64,000 bases of DNA from Entoloma clypeatum. Lineage: Eukaryota; Basidiomycota; Agaricomycetes; Agaricales; Entolomataceae. The stretch spans positions 620,001 to 684,000 of the forward strand of contig OY751496.1 of NCBI GenBank assembly GCA_963565915.1, written 5' to 3'. Below, piece by piece: positions 1-10,905 of the stretch (the first letter of the stretch is position 1; the number at the start of each line of letters is the position of its first letter). Position numbers and translations under genes: made by a program. Under the pieces are notes generated by a model, which worked only from the letters and a program-made list of their open reading frames with translations, searched no databases and was not told the origin of the DNA.

Positions 1-1043
1 GGGGCCGACTCACCACACTCAATGCAAATTGAGGAGGCGAAGTCGTGCACTGCATGGTGGGGTTCGAAGCCATAATCCAAGCAATCGGGGACATGGTGAA
101 AGAAGACCTTAGATTTCAGGCCAGGTTCCTTGAACCAAGGGACCAGGTTACTGATGATGGCGAGCGCAGTGGCCTGCAATGAGTGGAGGTCCGGGTCTGT
201 GGCACGCCGAATGGCATTGACAGAGTTGGTGAAAATGTGGATTTCTTCCAATTGAGAGAGACCCCCTAGCAGACTGACCAGGTTGGAGAACCCGTGTCTG
301 ATAGCTAAGGTTTCAGTGTCATCAGAGACTGCGAGGCCACCAGCCACCCAGTCTTTGTTGATGGAGTACCCCATGTGCCAGGTTTCCCAAGCTGCAACAG
401 CTTGGTGGCCCGACGCAAGGGAGGGAACGGCTGCGTCAGTGACAATAACAGTGGATTTATTGGAGCAGATGTTGGTGTCGAACATCTTGTTAAGGGTGAT
501 GAGGCGCAACTTCCTGGCTTCAGCATGATCCTTAGCGGTCTTGCCACAAATAAGGGTGATGTCGTGGATGACATGATCAGGGAAGCGGTCGAGGACATGT
601 TTTCCTGGTTTATTGTAGTTGTTGAATGGTGATAGGAGGATAGTTACATTTGCATGATAGGCCCAGATATCAACAAGTGGGGATTTAAGATTGTACATAA
701 ATTCCGGGGAGTGCCATGGACGCTTTGAGGGATCATCCTCATTGCAGACCATGACGGTCATGTGTCATGGTGCAAGGGAGTGCATACGGACATGGTTTCT
801 GCAGGAGAGCTTTTTTAGGTGCAGGTGCACTGGAGGCAGGCCGGCAAGAGATTCAACCGCCCCTGTGGAGGTGGTATGGAAGGCTCCCAGGATCCACAGG
901 GCTGCACGCCCCTGGACTCTGGAGATCAACTTGATGATGCCTTTGTTGCGGGCGCCATCAAAGTTCCATAGATTGGCACCATATAAAGTGATCAGAAGGA
1001 TACACAATTGATACAGGGTGTGTTTGTGTTTGGGACAATGCAT
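1..1043 (-). pseudogene. LINE (non-LTR retrotransposon) ORF2 fragment, RT thumb plus RNase H
   Basis: Read on the minus strand, 1043 to 765 encodes a segment like the end of a non-LTR reverse transcriptase (LYGANLWNF, RVQGRAALWILGAF, LAGLPPVHLHLK). After an in-frame stop near 764 the same reading resumes with a linker and then an RNase H-like domain: VIVTDAAVP is the first acidic strand, followed by HMGYSINKDWVAGGLAVSDD, and HHAVHDFASS near the window edge. This order (RT thumb then RNase H) is that of Agaricomycete LINEs. RNase H would remove the RNA strand during target-primed integration. The element continues off the left edge, so its 3' end is not seen. The internal stop shows it is dead. 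Confidence 0.75.
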
Positions 1044-3205
1044 GTCTTGAACATGATCAATGCATGATCTTTGATGTGATGAAGGGCTTCATTGGCATTC
1101 TCAGCACTAACTGCAATTGCTGGCAGTGGTGCATCCATGCAAGGGGGTGGCAGAACAGAAAAGATATACCAGGGATCGAACTTTTTTTTTGGGGGCCCCA
1201 GGGACCCCCCCCCACCCCCCCCCCTCCTTCCTAATTTAGTATGTCGTACTCACACATATATGTTTTTCCAAGAATAAATGATATAAAAAACAAAAAAAAA
1301 CCATAAGCGCGCAATGGGGAGCAGAAATGTATCACCTGGCCACCTCTCGTTCCACACCGTCCCAGCCCATCTGCACCCAGCCCCATCATGCCCATTCACC
1401 ATTCTCAACTCCTCACAGATGGCGGCAGACACACACAACCCCCTCCTGTGTTGTGTTCACCCTGCCCGAGGGGATGCCATGGGTCAAGGCTGTTCCGCCC
1501 CCAGTCATGCATGATGTCGCAAGGGAGCTGGTCCCTGGCTCATGGACCAAGAGGGTGCCATTGTGTGCGACATTGTGAGGGAGCTGGTCCCCGGTGTGCG
1601 TGTGTGGGTCTCTGGCGGGGTGCTGGCAGGGTGGAGCGCAGGGGGGCCGTTGGGAGGTGAGCAGGGCAGGTCACCTTCCACCTGCATGCTGGGCAAAGGG
1701 TTCAGTGGTTGTGTGGGACTGCCATTTTTGGTAGGATTATGTCATAATTCAGGGTGTGCAACTTTTTTTTTTCCCCGGTGATACGACCGCTGCGCGGCTG
1801 TGCTTGAAAATTCACTTTTCCCACAGTTTTGTCAATATAAGAATATAATGCTGGCCCCTTCACAAACATATTCTATTGGAACTGATGGTACTACTGGCTA
1901 CCTAAGAGTGTCTAGATACCACTGGACCACCTTTGGTCATGATCTTGGGAACAGTCACTTTGAGGGCTTAACCAAAACTTGACACAAAACACTTTATTTC
2001 TCAATGGATAAGACCATTGAGGGGACCAGTCATTAATAAGAATATTCTATGACATATCACCCTATCCAATCACTACTATTGACTATGGACAATCTGAGGG
2101 CTCGGGGGACTCATATTAATGAGCAGGATGCCCAGCATCACAGTGTACGACGCGCGATCACAGATGCCGTGATGCCGATCTGTGTGACTTACCAGAAATA
2201 GACCGAACCCTGGAAACGGGTTCCTGGTCCGTGACGCTTCAGACCCTTGATCAATGACAACCGGGAACTTGATTGATTGATCGACAACATCAATATTGAT
2301 GCGGCGTTCTAGAATGCTTGCGAAACGACGCGTTCTTGTCGCTCCACTCCGCCAGGGCCGGTTGCCCTCTCGACACCTCGGAAATATGTTTAAAGGACCC
2401 CTGTGAATATTTGGACCATGCCCAAATAACAGATACCCTGGAAACCGATTTGTTATGGACATATCTTGTGATAAACCTTATATATATATTTCATCTCTTG
2501 TCATGTATAAAAACTGTAGTTTCCTGCCATGTACTGTAGATTAGAAAGGCCCCCCAGCCAGATCCAATCCCTCTCTCTCTCTCAGTGATTGATTGAGTGG
2601 TTAGATTTTCTAAGTCTCATCCAAAGGGAGTCTCAGTGAACCCTGAGGAAACTCAATCTCATATTATTATTTTATTTGATCAAAACCCTTGATTGTCGAC
2701 GCGCGACCTCGCGACGACTTTCTACAAAAGACAAACGAGTCTAACTACTTACGAAATAAGTGGTTAAGTTCCCGCCACCCTTGAACTAATTGTTGAGAGT
2801 GTTGTTGGGTGTTTGAGGTGTTTGTAGAGCTCTGACCAGAGTCTCTCGCATTTTTCGGCGCTCATCACAAACTCGCTTCTCACCGGGTGGGACCCCCACC
2901 TCAGGTCCAGGATTTAAGGTTTGATGATATCCCTCAGGGTAATTGAGAGAAAGAATAAGCCCTAGGATAGGTTTACCATATTGTTGCAGAGGTTTGCATT
3001 GTTCTCTGTGATGTCCAAAAGTCATGTGATTGACAAGTTTGCCAGCTGCTCATGGGGATTGGATGTTCAGTCTTGTTTGTACATGTAAATATTTGGATGA
3101 ACAAATAAGTTAGTTATACTTGGATAAGATATGGCGCATCCTTCCTCCCCCTCAAGTGGATGGTTTAGGAGCCTGGCCCCTTGATGACACCCAAGACAAA
3201 AATCA
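1044..3205. other. no recognisable gene
   Basis: I see no supported gene. There is a homopolymer C run near 1205-1227, a short imperfect duplication around 1507-1600 (both copies contain gagctggtccc), and an AT-rich stretch near 2477-2490 followed by a CT run near 2570. The last could be an old promoter or LTR, but no paired repeat is visible. Confidence 0.5.
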
Positions 3206-4234
3206 ATGTTTTTGCCTCTTGAACCCAGTTCGGACCCAGTCATCACAGCTAGACATTCGAAGATGCTCCATCTCATTCTGACAACCGTGGAATTATCAGC
3301 TGAGGGATTAGCCAAGATCTATCGGGATCAAATATGGAAGCTTCACGGGATCCCCAAGAAGATCATCAGCAATAGGGGACTGCAGTTCGCTGCGAAGTTC
3401 ATGGAGATACTCTGCCGCATGTTGGGGATCAAGAGGAACCTGTCCACCGCGTACCATCCACAGACTGATGGACAGGCCGAGCGATCGCATCAGGAAACAG
3501 AAGCATTCTTACAAAACTTTGTCAACCATCTACAGGATGATTGGGCTGAGTGGATCGCAATCGCAGAGTTCCAGTACAATGACAAAGAACATCAGGCCAC
3601 GAAGCACACCCCATTCTACCTCAACTACAGTTTACATCCTTGGAAGGGAGAACTCGTGTTAGAAGATACCAATCCGGCTGCCAACAACTTCTTGAAAAAA
3701 CTCAAACAGGCACGAGAAGAAGCCAATGCTGCACTGAAACAAGCACAGGATCAGATGAAGAAGACAGTTGACACATGGCGAAGTCCGTCTTGGGACTACC
3801 GCATTGGAGACAAGGTGTGGCTGGAAGGGACTAACATCAGGACCAATCGTCCCTCAAAGAAACTTGATGCACTCCGACATGGACCATTCAAAGTCCTAGA
3901 GAAGAAAGGAGCTAGCGCGTACCTTCTTGATCTTCCGAAGACTTGGAAGATGATTCACCCTGTGTTCAACGAGACCCTGTTGTCACCATATGAAACTCCG
4001 AAGTATGCCATCCAGAAAAAGAAACCAGCCCCTGATCTGATCATCATCGAAGGACGAGAAGAGTACCATGTGTCTACGATCCTAGACTCTCAAAAGTTCC
4101 GCGGAAAGATCCAGTACCTCATCCAGTGGGAAGGATATGGCCCAGAAGAGAACACATGGGAACCTCGAGCTAATGTTCAGAACGCTCAGGATTTGATCCG
4201 TGATTTCCATTGGCAGAACCCGTCTCGTCCATGA
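3206..4234 (+). pseudogene. gypsy integrase C-terminal half with chromodomain, catalytic Asp lost
   Basis: The frame shows the second half of the integrase core (KMLHLILTT, HGIPKKIIS, then TAYHPQTDGQAERSHQ), the GPF/Y-like region (LRHGPFKVLEKKGASAYLLDL), and a C-terminal chromodomain (YHVSTILDS ... YLIQWEGYGPEENTWEP). The chromodomain of such elements targets integration to modified chromatin. The usual S-D-x-G-x-Q-F catalytic motif reads SNRGLQF, so the second DDE aspartate is Asn. The frame has no N-terminal zinc-binding region and begins abruptly. I read it as a dead remnant although about 340 codons stay open. Confidence 0.85.
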
Positions 4235-4370
4235 TAAAAGACGAGTTCTCAAAACCCATGGCAGTATCGACCTCATCAGTCAACCACACACCGAGTTCCC
4301 CGCTCTACTCTTTTCCCTGCCCACTATAGCCACCCCATTCTTCTTTTATCTCTCAACCATCCTCACCGCC

Positions 4371-4742
4371 ATGTCAAATACCATTGTTACCTCCACCTCC
4401 ACCACCGACATCAACCCCGCCATTGCCGCCCTTATGAACGAAGCGCTCTCCATGAGAGACCAAATCCATGCCCTCGAAACTTCCCTCGCTGACCTCCTTC
4501 ATCGCCAGATGAATATCCGACTTTATTCGTTGTCCAATCTCCCCCTCGCCCCGACTCCCGAAGAGAAACAAATCCTCGGGAACTACACCAGCACCCTCGT
4601 CATCGAAAATCGGCGTATTCGGCTGGCCATCAAAGGCCTTGAACTCGCCGTAGCCATCAATGAGGAGTTGATATATGATTGGAGCCTCAAGGAGAGTCCG
4701 AACTGGTCCGATCCCAGCAACAATGAGGGATGGGGACAGTGA
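4371..4742 (+). CDS. small accessory protein of the gypsy element
   Basis: A 123-codon frame starts at ATG 4371, after the integrase stop, and ends 34 bp before the LTR. The product is Thr/Ser-rich at the N-terminus followed by a helical, probably coiled-coil stretch (MRDQIHALETSLADLL) and a second helical block. Its position between pol and the 3' LTR suggests an element-encoded accessory protein. I do not recognise a catalytic domain and assign no function. The same frame is open further upstream, overlapping the integrase end, but the ATG at 4371 gives the more natural start. Confidence 0.5.
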   Translation: MSNTIVTSTSTTDINPAIAALMNEALSMRDQIHALETSLADLLHRQMNIRLYSLSNLPLAPTPEEKQILGNYTSTLVIENRRIRLAIKGLELAVAINEELIYDWSLKESPNWSDPSNNEGWGQ

Positions 4743-4776
4743 CTCTGTGAGGACACAGAGCTTGGAGAGGGGAACA

Positions 4777-5177
4777 TGTTACGGACTCTACGGTATAAGG
4801 ACCACATCATATCTTTTTCTTATCAGCCCGACTCGGCGCCCTCTTACAAACTTACTATGTCTAATGTCTACTTTTGCAACCTTCGATTCCCAGTCTGACT
4901 CACTACATTACTTTGTCATCCCCTTTAGTATACTTCGCTCCCGCGCTGACTCGCTTTCCGCAGTCAGCTTACTCATTGTACATAGCCTTCCGCAGTCGCC
5001 TTACTCATGTGCACTGCCTTCCGCAGTATTGACTCATCCGCTACCGCCTATAGTCAGTATCTATATAAACCTCCTGTACTGTAGTAGATTCCTTAGATTT
5101 AGCAATCACATTGCTCTTCGCCTTTCCACTTCCTGCATACTCTGCCCAAACCTTGGAACGGTTTGTTAAGCATAACA
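4777..5177 (+). repeat. 3' LTR of the gypsy element (401 bp)
   Basis: Begins TGTTACG directly after the polypurine tract and ends ATAACA, giving matching TGTTA/TAACA termini. A TATA-like tatataaac lies near 5071-5080 inside it, consistent with the LTR promoter. No second copy lies in the window, so LTR divergence cannot be measured. Confidence 0.75.
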
Positions 5178-5179
5178 CG

Positions 5180-6230
5180 CGCGTGTGCTGGCATTTCTCA
5201 TGTCCCTCGCCTGCCCATCGTCCCTCTCCCTCTCATGCCATCCCTCCTTTTTTGTGGGTACCCTGCATGCCGCCATTCTCGTATCTCCCGCCATTCTGAC
5301 ATGTTTCATCAGTGGTGTGAAGTGATGTGAATGGCGAGGTGCTTGCCTGTCTCGCGCATCCCACTGTTCTCCTTGCGTGTCTTGTATACCATTGCCCGCA
5401 CGTCCCTCGCACCATTCCGGTGTTTTTTGTCAGTGGTCTGACAAGCCATGAACAGTGGGGTACTTACCTATAGAGACTCCGTGGCCCTCATGTGAACGGA
5501 GGGAGGATCCATCAACAGAGGAGGGAGGGAGGGAAGGAGGAGGAGGGAGTGGAGGGAGGTGCTGGGACAAGGCAAGAGCTTGATGTGGCAAGTCTCGGCT
5601 CCTGATCTATGCTTGGCAGGTTCTGGGCATGTGAAACATTGGAACTTGCCGAAAATCGAACAATCCCACATCATGTCTTCTTGCTTCCCCCATCCTCCTC
5701 CTCCTTCCCTCCCTTCCTCCCTCTCCGTCAATGGCTCCTCCCTCCGTTCACATGAGGGCCACGGAGCTACTGTATAGATAAGTACCTCGCCATTCATGGC
5801 ACGTCAGACCACTGACAAAAAATGCGAGAACGGCAGGAGCAACACGCGAGCAATGGCATAGAAGATGTGTGAGGAGAACAGTGGGATGCGCGAGGCAGGT
5901 AAGCACCTCGCCAGTCACATCACATCACACCACTGATGAAGCATGTCAGAACGGCGCGGCATGCAGGGTACATGCAAAAACAGAGGGAGAGGGAGAGGGA
6001 CAACAGGTGGGCGAGGGACATGAGAAACGCCAGCACATGCGCGGCGCAGGCGGGACTGCGAGGGACAATGCGCAGATACAAGGATGGCAGAAGACGCATG
6101 AGGGACGGCATGCTTGAGGACGGTGGGTGGGCCAGGGACATGAGAAACGCCACCACACAGGCAGCGCAGACGGGGACTGCGAGGGACGAGAGGTACAACG
6201 TGCAGCCGAGGGAGACATATTTTCTTGTAC
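5180..6230. repeat. large fold-back inverted repeat (about 1 kb hairpin)
   Basis: Sequence from about 5180 to 5545 is repeated in inverse complement from about 5695 to 6040, around a spacer of about 150 bp. The best inner arms are 5463-5545 and 5695-5785, sharing ctccgtggccctcatgtg and the adjoining purine-rich run. Outer arms share the segment around tcagaccactgacaaaaaa and one around gagaacagtgggatgcgcga. The right side carries an additional diverged copy of the outer segment near 6130-6200 (catgagaaacgcca). It starts immediately after the gypsy LTR. It could be a fold-back transposon or a recombined tandem repeat. No coding function is seen. Confidence 0.7.
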
Positions 6231-6970
6231 ATTTTTCATGTCGTAACACTTTGACTCAAATGAAAAATTTCCAACCTGTACCGTCATATTATGATGTTTC
6301 TATGAAGATGTTGTAAAGGGTTTCTAGTTACTTTTACAGAGCTCTGTATTTCCTTAAGACCTATATATGACTCTATAGAAACTGTATCACCTACCAGCTC
6401 TGCAAAGGCCTTCAAATTTTATACTCCATCTCTAAAGATCTTCAAAACTTAAACTTCAGCTCAACAGTGCCGCAAAGAGCTGCACAGAACATAATCCATC
6501 TGCAACAATCTTCAGGAAAAATCTGTGTTTGCTGATGGAGGTAGGCTGTTGGGCAAGAAACGCGGCAGTTGGGCACGAGGGGTGGCTGTTGAGCCCACGA
6601 ACCGGGCAATGACGGGGGCAGAGCAAGGGGGAGGCGTTGTGGGAAGTGGTTGGCAGCGGTTACATACTTAAATTTTAAAGTTCTGCTTGGGCGAGTTGAA
6701 TCGGAGTTTGAATTGACTTGAAAAATCTTGAGTGTGCCAGCATAATGCGTCGTCGGTGCGAAGTCCGAACAGGTGCAACGCACCCCTTCGTTGCAAGGCT
6801 GGGAATTCCAGGACCATCAGGAAATTTCCCGATGGTGTTTCGATTCCCAACTTTCCCTGTCAGGGACCCCCTCAATCCCACAAGGGCCGGATTCCACCAG
6901 GTCCGATTTTGACTGGGGTTCAGCACCAAAATTCGCACGCGATCCGTCGGATCGCCACTGGCCCCGATGG
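6231..6970. other. no recognisable gene
   Basis: Non-coding spacer between the fold-back repeat and the promoter of the first cysteine-rich gene. I found no supported ORF or RNA. Confidence 0.5.
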
Positions 6971-6978
6971 TATAATGG
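6971..6978 (+). promoter_or_regulatory. TATA-like box of first knottin-like gene
   Basis: tataatgg lies 87 bp before the ATG at 7058. The other four well-preserved family members have TATA-type boxes at nearly the same distance (86-93 bp), which supports a shared core promoter. Confidence 0.45.
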
Positions 6979-7057
6979 GGGAACATCTTCAGCATAACAG
7001 AGTCTTCCAGTTCAAGTTTCCCACACTTGTGACTTACTCCAGTATCCCACTGGCACT

Positions 7058-7322
7058 ATGCGATTCACCCACACGCTCCTCCTTTCCATTATCGTTTACA
7101 TTGCGAGTGCCTCTGCGATCTCCGCGCCGTTGGCTCCGCGCCGTGATCGTGACTGTCCCAAAGTAGGGGACCCGTGCAAACGAGACGATAACAAATGTTG
7201 CTTTCCTCAGAGGTGCAGTTCCTCGAGCAAAAAAGAAGACCCAGTAAGCCGTCATCCCGTCGACATAGTGGAAGATCTTCCCACTCAATCTTGACATACT
7301 ATAGACTTGCTCTTATGGCTGA
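7058..7322 (+). CDS. small secreted knottin-like six-cysteine protein (copy 1)
   Basis: Two-exon model: 7058-7243, a 61-nt GT-AG intron, and an 18-nt second exon 7305-7322. It predicts 67 residues. The first about 20 residues (MRFTHTLLLSIIVYIASASA) form a signal peptide, and a short APRR-type basic stretch follows. The mature part has cysteines spaced C-x6-C-x6-CC-x4-C-x10-C, the framework of inhibitor-cystine-knot peptides. The sixth Cys is supplied only by exon 2 (TCSYG, stop). Without splicing the frame reads into intron and loses it. It is therefore probably secreted and disulfide-rich; target and function are unknown. Related copies follow at 9.1, 10.9, 24.9 and 27.5 kb. Confidence 0.7.
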
Positions 7323-7618
7323 GGCGATACACAGAAGCGGTGTCAATAACGCAGATGGCGCTCATTGCTTCAAGTTAATTTCTCCGTCATGGCCAATGAT
7401 TTCGCGCACTTACATAGTATGATCTGTGAGAGGCTACACACTATCGATTCAACAAACACTAGAGGCGTCCGAGTTTAGCTATTTGTTCTTCATTTCCCTC
7501 TTTCGAAAGAGCATTCCATAGGTTCAGCACTACACGACGGTCGACTTAGTTTTAATGAAAATTTGGCGTGCCGTCGTTTCCTAAATTCTCACAATGCCCA
7601 TCGCGATGCAGAGCCGAG

Positions 7619-7760
7619 CCCTGTCGTGTTGGGGTAGACATTTTTCTCCTCATTTTCGCTCTTATATGCATTTTTGTTCTCCTCGTTGGACATTTCATGT
7701 ACTTTGTGATTGTGTTGGATGAATCAGTTTCGAGCCAAACCCTACCACCGTCGGATGGTA
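7619..7760 (+). CDS. possible exon of a small membrane protein (duplicated)
   Basis: A reading frame here encodes a hydrophobic segment (FLLIFALICIFVLLVG, then MYFVI-VLDES) also found on the minus strand at about 24.07-24.2 kb. The two copies differ by four indels of 3, 3, 6 and 3 nt, all preserving the frame across the segment. Upstream of a shared splice-acceptor-like TAG the frame is not conserved. That pattern suggests a real exon with one transmembrane helix. Start and end exons are not resolved and no family is recognised. Confidence 0.35.
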
Positions 7761-8267
7761 GAGATGGGGATTGCGATGTTAAAATTACGATTCAGAATGA
7801 TTACGCAAATAGCCATGGTCCTTGAAGTAATATTGTTCGACGCCCAGTGTCGTTCACGCGCGGATTTCTAACTAATATGGGTGTCTTCATATGCAGCTTC
7901 GAACGCGTGTGCCATGGCGTAGCGCGAACGGCTGACATTGCTGTGGCGGCGCATCTACCAAGCAGATGGCTGTACCTACAGAGACGGGTGATTCACAGGA
8001 CCGCGGAGTAGACTCATGTCCAAAAAGCCCCAACCGCGGACGATCCGTCAAGGTCAACAGCAACCGCCTCTCGCCATTGGGCCGTAATGGAATTCGCGCA
8101 AGTACATGCATTTCTCCCGGCGTGTACTGACTTGTCTGTGTAGGGTGTCCAAACTTTTTTGCAAGGCTAAATGACTGGACGTAACGCTCGAGTACCGCTT
8201 ATAGAACGTGGGTTTACTCTTTAAACCCTGAGCATCTAGGACCTTCTAGTGCGATCTCGCTTGCATA

Positions 8268-8462
8268 ATGCCCCCTGCGAAGGCCCAAAAGGACAAGGAT
8301 GAAGCTGACGACGACGATGACGACGACGATGGCGATGGCGACACAGATCCCGTTATTGGCAATTCCAAAAACCCCAGCTACAACGACTCCGACGCGGGTG
8401 ATGAAAACCTGCCTATCGCCCATTTTCGTTTTTCCATTTTTCAACGATTCTGGCTCGGCAGG
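8268..8462 (+). CDS. possible exon of an acidic low-complexity protein (duplicated)
   Basis: From ATG 8268 the frame reads MPPAKAQKDKDE followed by a run of Asp and DG repeats, then a less biased tail ending at a good splice donor (CAG|GTGAGTAA, near 8461). The inverted copy at about 28.48-28.25 kb keeps the frame and the donor but has ACA in place of ATG, and has expanded GGCGAT repeats. Conservation of frame and donor argues for an exon, but the start may lie upstream. Function unknown. Confidence 0.35.
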
Positions 8463-9018
8463 TGAGTAATGTATTACCCTCGCTAACTGTTTATCAGGGG
8501 CGGGTTATGGGCGACGTGCTCGGAGATGGGAATGGCTACAACAAATTGTTTGGGTTTGACAACGGTGGGTAGATTTGGGGAGTGTGAGTATGAGCTACTT
8601 ACACCGCGGGTAACCAGCCATGTGCGGTCACAACATACCGTGGTTTTCATAGCAAAACCTGCAGGTACAGGCACAGTTCTAATACCACGTAATTTTCGGC
8701 TACGGGTACAGTGTAGCAATTGAAGTTACTTACCCACTGGCAGCATGACACTACCCGCCGTTCAAATCTACCCTAGCACCTGGTCATAGTACTGCCGAAC
8801 ATGAGACGGGTCTTGATAGACGTTAGAGTGAGTTGCAGGCAGCTTCTGGGACTCCTTGCTCCCGAAGTATCCCCGGCCTTCAAGTTCCCTAGCATGCGTA
8901 TACGTGGCAGCAGTCATCGTTGGTACCGTAGGTACCACCATGAGCCATATTGATATTTCCATGCAGTTCCCTACCTCAAAGCCGTAACGCCATCGATGGC
9001 CGTGAACGACTCGGAGGG

Positions 9019-9024
9019 TATAAA
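9019..9024 (+). promoter_or_regulatory. TATA box of knottin-like copy 2
   Basis: TATAAA sits 93 bp before the ATG at 9112. The inverted copy has the same gggtataaaggacactg context about 92 bp before its ATG. Confidence 0.5.
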
Positions 9025-9111
9025 GGACACTGAAGGGTTCGTCATCGTCAGCACAACAAAGCGCCCCAGTCATCACAGACTCCTTCAGACCTCATAAACT
9101 GCCCGGACACT

Positions 9112-9361
9112 ATGCACCTCGCTCCCACACTTGTGTTGCAAGCGGATACTCGACACCACCCGTGGAAGGTCATCTTTCAAGCCTGCAGAACAGAAGGGCA
9201 GTGGTGTGGGAAGTCGTTCGACACCACCTGTTGTAGCAGTTTGAAGTGCCCCGAAGATGATCCGAATGTGAAACTTCCGGTGGGTCATCCCATCGACGAC
9301 CCGAAGGTCTGCCCATGACCCAGCGCGATCTTGAAATTTATAGAAATGTCAGCCAAAGTGA
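9112..9361 (+). pseudogene. knottin-like six-cysteine gene with broken signal peptide (copy 2)
   Basis: Exon 9112-9279, intron 9280-9343, 18-nt exon 9344-9361 (KCQPK, stop). The mature region keeps C-x6-C-x7-CC-x4-C-x11-C, with the sixth Cys in exon 2 as in the other copies. Compared with its partner at 27.49 kb it has lost about 20 nt in the signal-peptide region. That throws the N-terminus out of frame, and a second indel restores the frame just before the first Cys. The predicted N-terminus is therefore not a convincing secretion signal. It may be non-functional or re-purposed. The TATA box is intact. Confidence 0.55.
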
Positions 9362-10300
9362 CTTTGCAAAAGTCAGAAATTTCAAAGTCACGGGTTCAAC
9401 GTTCAACCTGAGGCCTGAACCATGGGGCGGACCTTCTGCTCTAAGTATGCGCTGGTACACACTTACGACAGTGACAGGCTACTGACTTTGATCAGTTTCC
9501 TGTCGTCTTGGGAGCACGCTTTCAAGAGAGCTGAGCATTGACTCGGAGTAGCCCCATAGCAACATGACTACGACGTTTGCATCCGTTGACCTGGCTAGGC
9601 CCACACGAACCTTGAAATTTCTCGTCCTCTCTTCAATGTGCTGGTGAATGTTACAGTTAGTTGTCCACGATCATTAAGAGTCGCAATCTTGTCCTTCAAG
9701 GTTCTAGGGAACACTGCGGAGGACCGGCTTCGGCTCAACATTTCCTCCACTTCTCCGACTACAAACCCACGCCGTCACTTCGCCACCGTTGCATGAGTAG
9801 CCGATATCAACATGAAGGGTTCCGGACGTGCGCTCGGCGCATCTTTTGTCAAGAAGGTATGTGGCACCTTTGAAGTGGGTTGGAGTCGACGCTGAATTCC
9901 GGCTGTCTCTCGTTCATGACCACCTCTAATGTCGCTTTTGACGTTGGCTTTATTGTCAACTAGGGCAGGGCCGCCTTTTTTTTTTTGACCTCATCCCCTC
10001 AGGCATCTATACCCAGACATAGGGGGGCAGCACTCTGAATTCGATCAACTCATGACGTGTTAGTTGAAAGCATGAAGGTGATTACTTTCCCGCCCATATG
10101 CCACATGCAAACGGCCCCCGTCCCCTGTTCCACATGCGTCCGTTTTTCTCCCGATTCGCATATGATCGTGCAGCATCTTCCCGTGGAAGCCATGGTTCAC
10201 ATAGCTAACGCTCTTAGGAATCATGATCGTCCTCGAACGTATAAGCAAAAAGGACGCCGTGGGCGTTCGTCATCTTGCACAACACAGCGACCCTGTCCTT
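9362..10300. other. duplicated spacer without recognised gene
   Basis: This spacer is part of the inverted duplication and matches about 27.2-26.25 kb on the other strand. I see no intact gene. A T run near 9977-9987 interrupts the left copy only. Confidence 0.45.
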
Positions 10301-10319
10301 GCGTTTTCGCACACTTGGT

Positions 10320-10410
10320 ATCATATCACGCAGCTCGACCACAGGCCCTCTTTTCCATCATCGTCTGCATTGCGAGTGCCTCCCCCCTCCCTCCGCGCCG
10401 AAGCACAATC
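10320..10410 (+). pseudogene. relic of a knottin-like gene (signal-peptide piece only)
   Basis: About 60 bp here match the signal-peptide codons of the family (ctcttttccatcatcgtctg, then cattgcgagtgcc), then similarity stops. There is no cysteine region. The minus strand at about 26.2-26.14 kb carries the corresponding relic, so the gene was already broken before the duplication or both broke in the same place. Confidence 0.5.
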
Positions 10411-10819
10411 GTAGGCCAATTATCACCCTGTGTCCTCGAAGGGACCTAACACTTGACCTCTGTTATGGAAATTATGCATTGTCGTAGCTCGAGCGCCAGG
10501 GCGATACAAAGACATGGTGCCAGTAAAGCAGATGGCCCTTTTACTTCAAGTAAGTACCTCCGTCATGGCCGACAATTTCCCGCACTTCTCTTTCAGAAGA
10601 ACATCGCATCGGCTCGGCACTAGCATTATGGTCGAATTTTACCGCAGAAATGCCAGACCTTAAACTTGAGGCTGGGGTCGTCGCGTTGCCAGAACGGTCG
10701 ACCTCTTGGACCGTCTTAGCGTGGGTGGCGAGGTTGGCATACGTGAGAGGAGCTGCGGCAGCATTGGGATGTACCCCTTAATTCTTCCGATTCGCACAAC
10801 TAACACCGTGACCTCGATG

Positions 10820-10827
10820 TATAAGAA
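10820..10827 (+). promoter_or_regulatory. TATA-like box of knottin-like copy 3
   Basis: CTCGATGTATAAGAAG places TATAAG 86 bp before ATG 10906. The 24.9-kb copy has the same CTCGATGTATAA in the same position. Confidence 0.5.
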
Positions 10828-10905
10828 GAGGGGGGGAGGGCACGCCATCCTCAGCATAACGAATTCTCCCAGTTCAAGTTTCGCACACTTACTCGGTGTC
10901 ACACT

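Larger units (their letters stand above)
3206..5177 (+). mobile_element. 3' end of a Ty3/gypsy chromodomain retrotransposon
   Basis: A truncated LTR retrotransposon: the C-terminal part of integrase with a chromodomain, a second small frame, a polypurine tract (ttggagaggggaaca, 4762-4776) and a complete 3' LTR. Gag, protease, RT and RNase H are absent upstream, so only the 3' third remains. Domain order and the terminal chromodomain place it among fungal chromoviruses. Confidence 0.85.

Noticed and set aside
2449..2760. Possible solo LTR (TGTTATGGAC start, TATA tract, CT-rich leader)
   Set aside because: No matching end, no target duplication and no second copy are visible.
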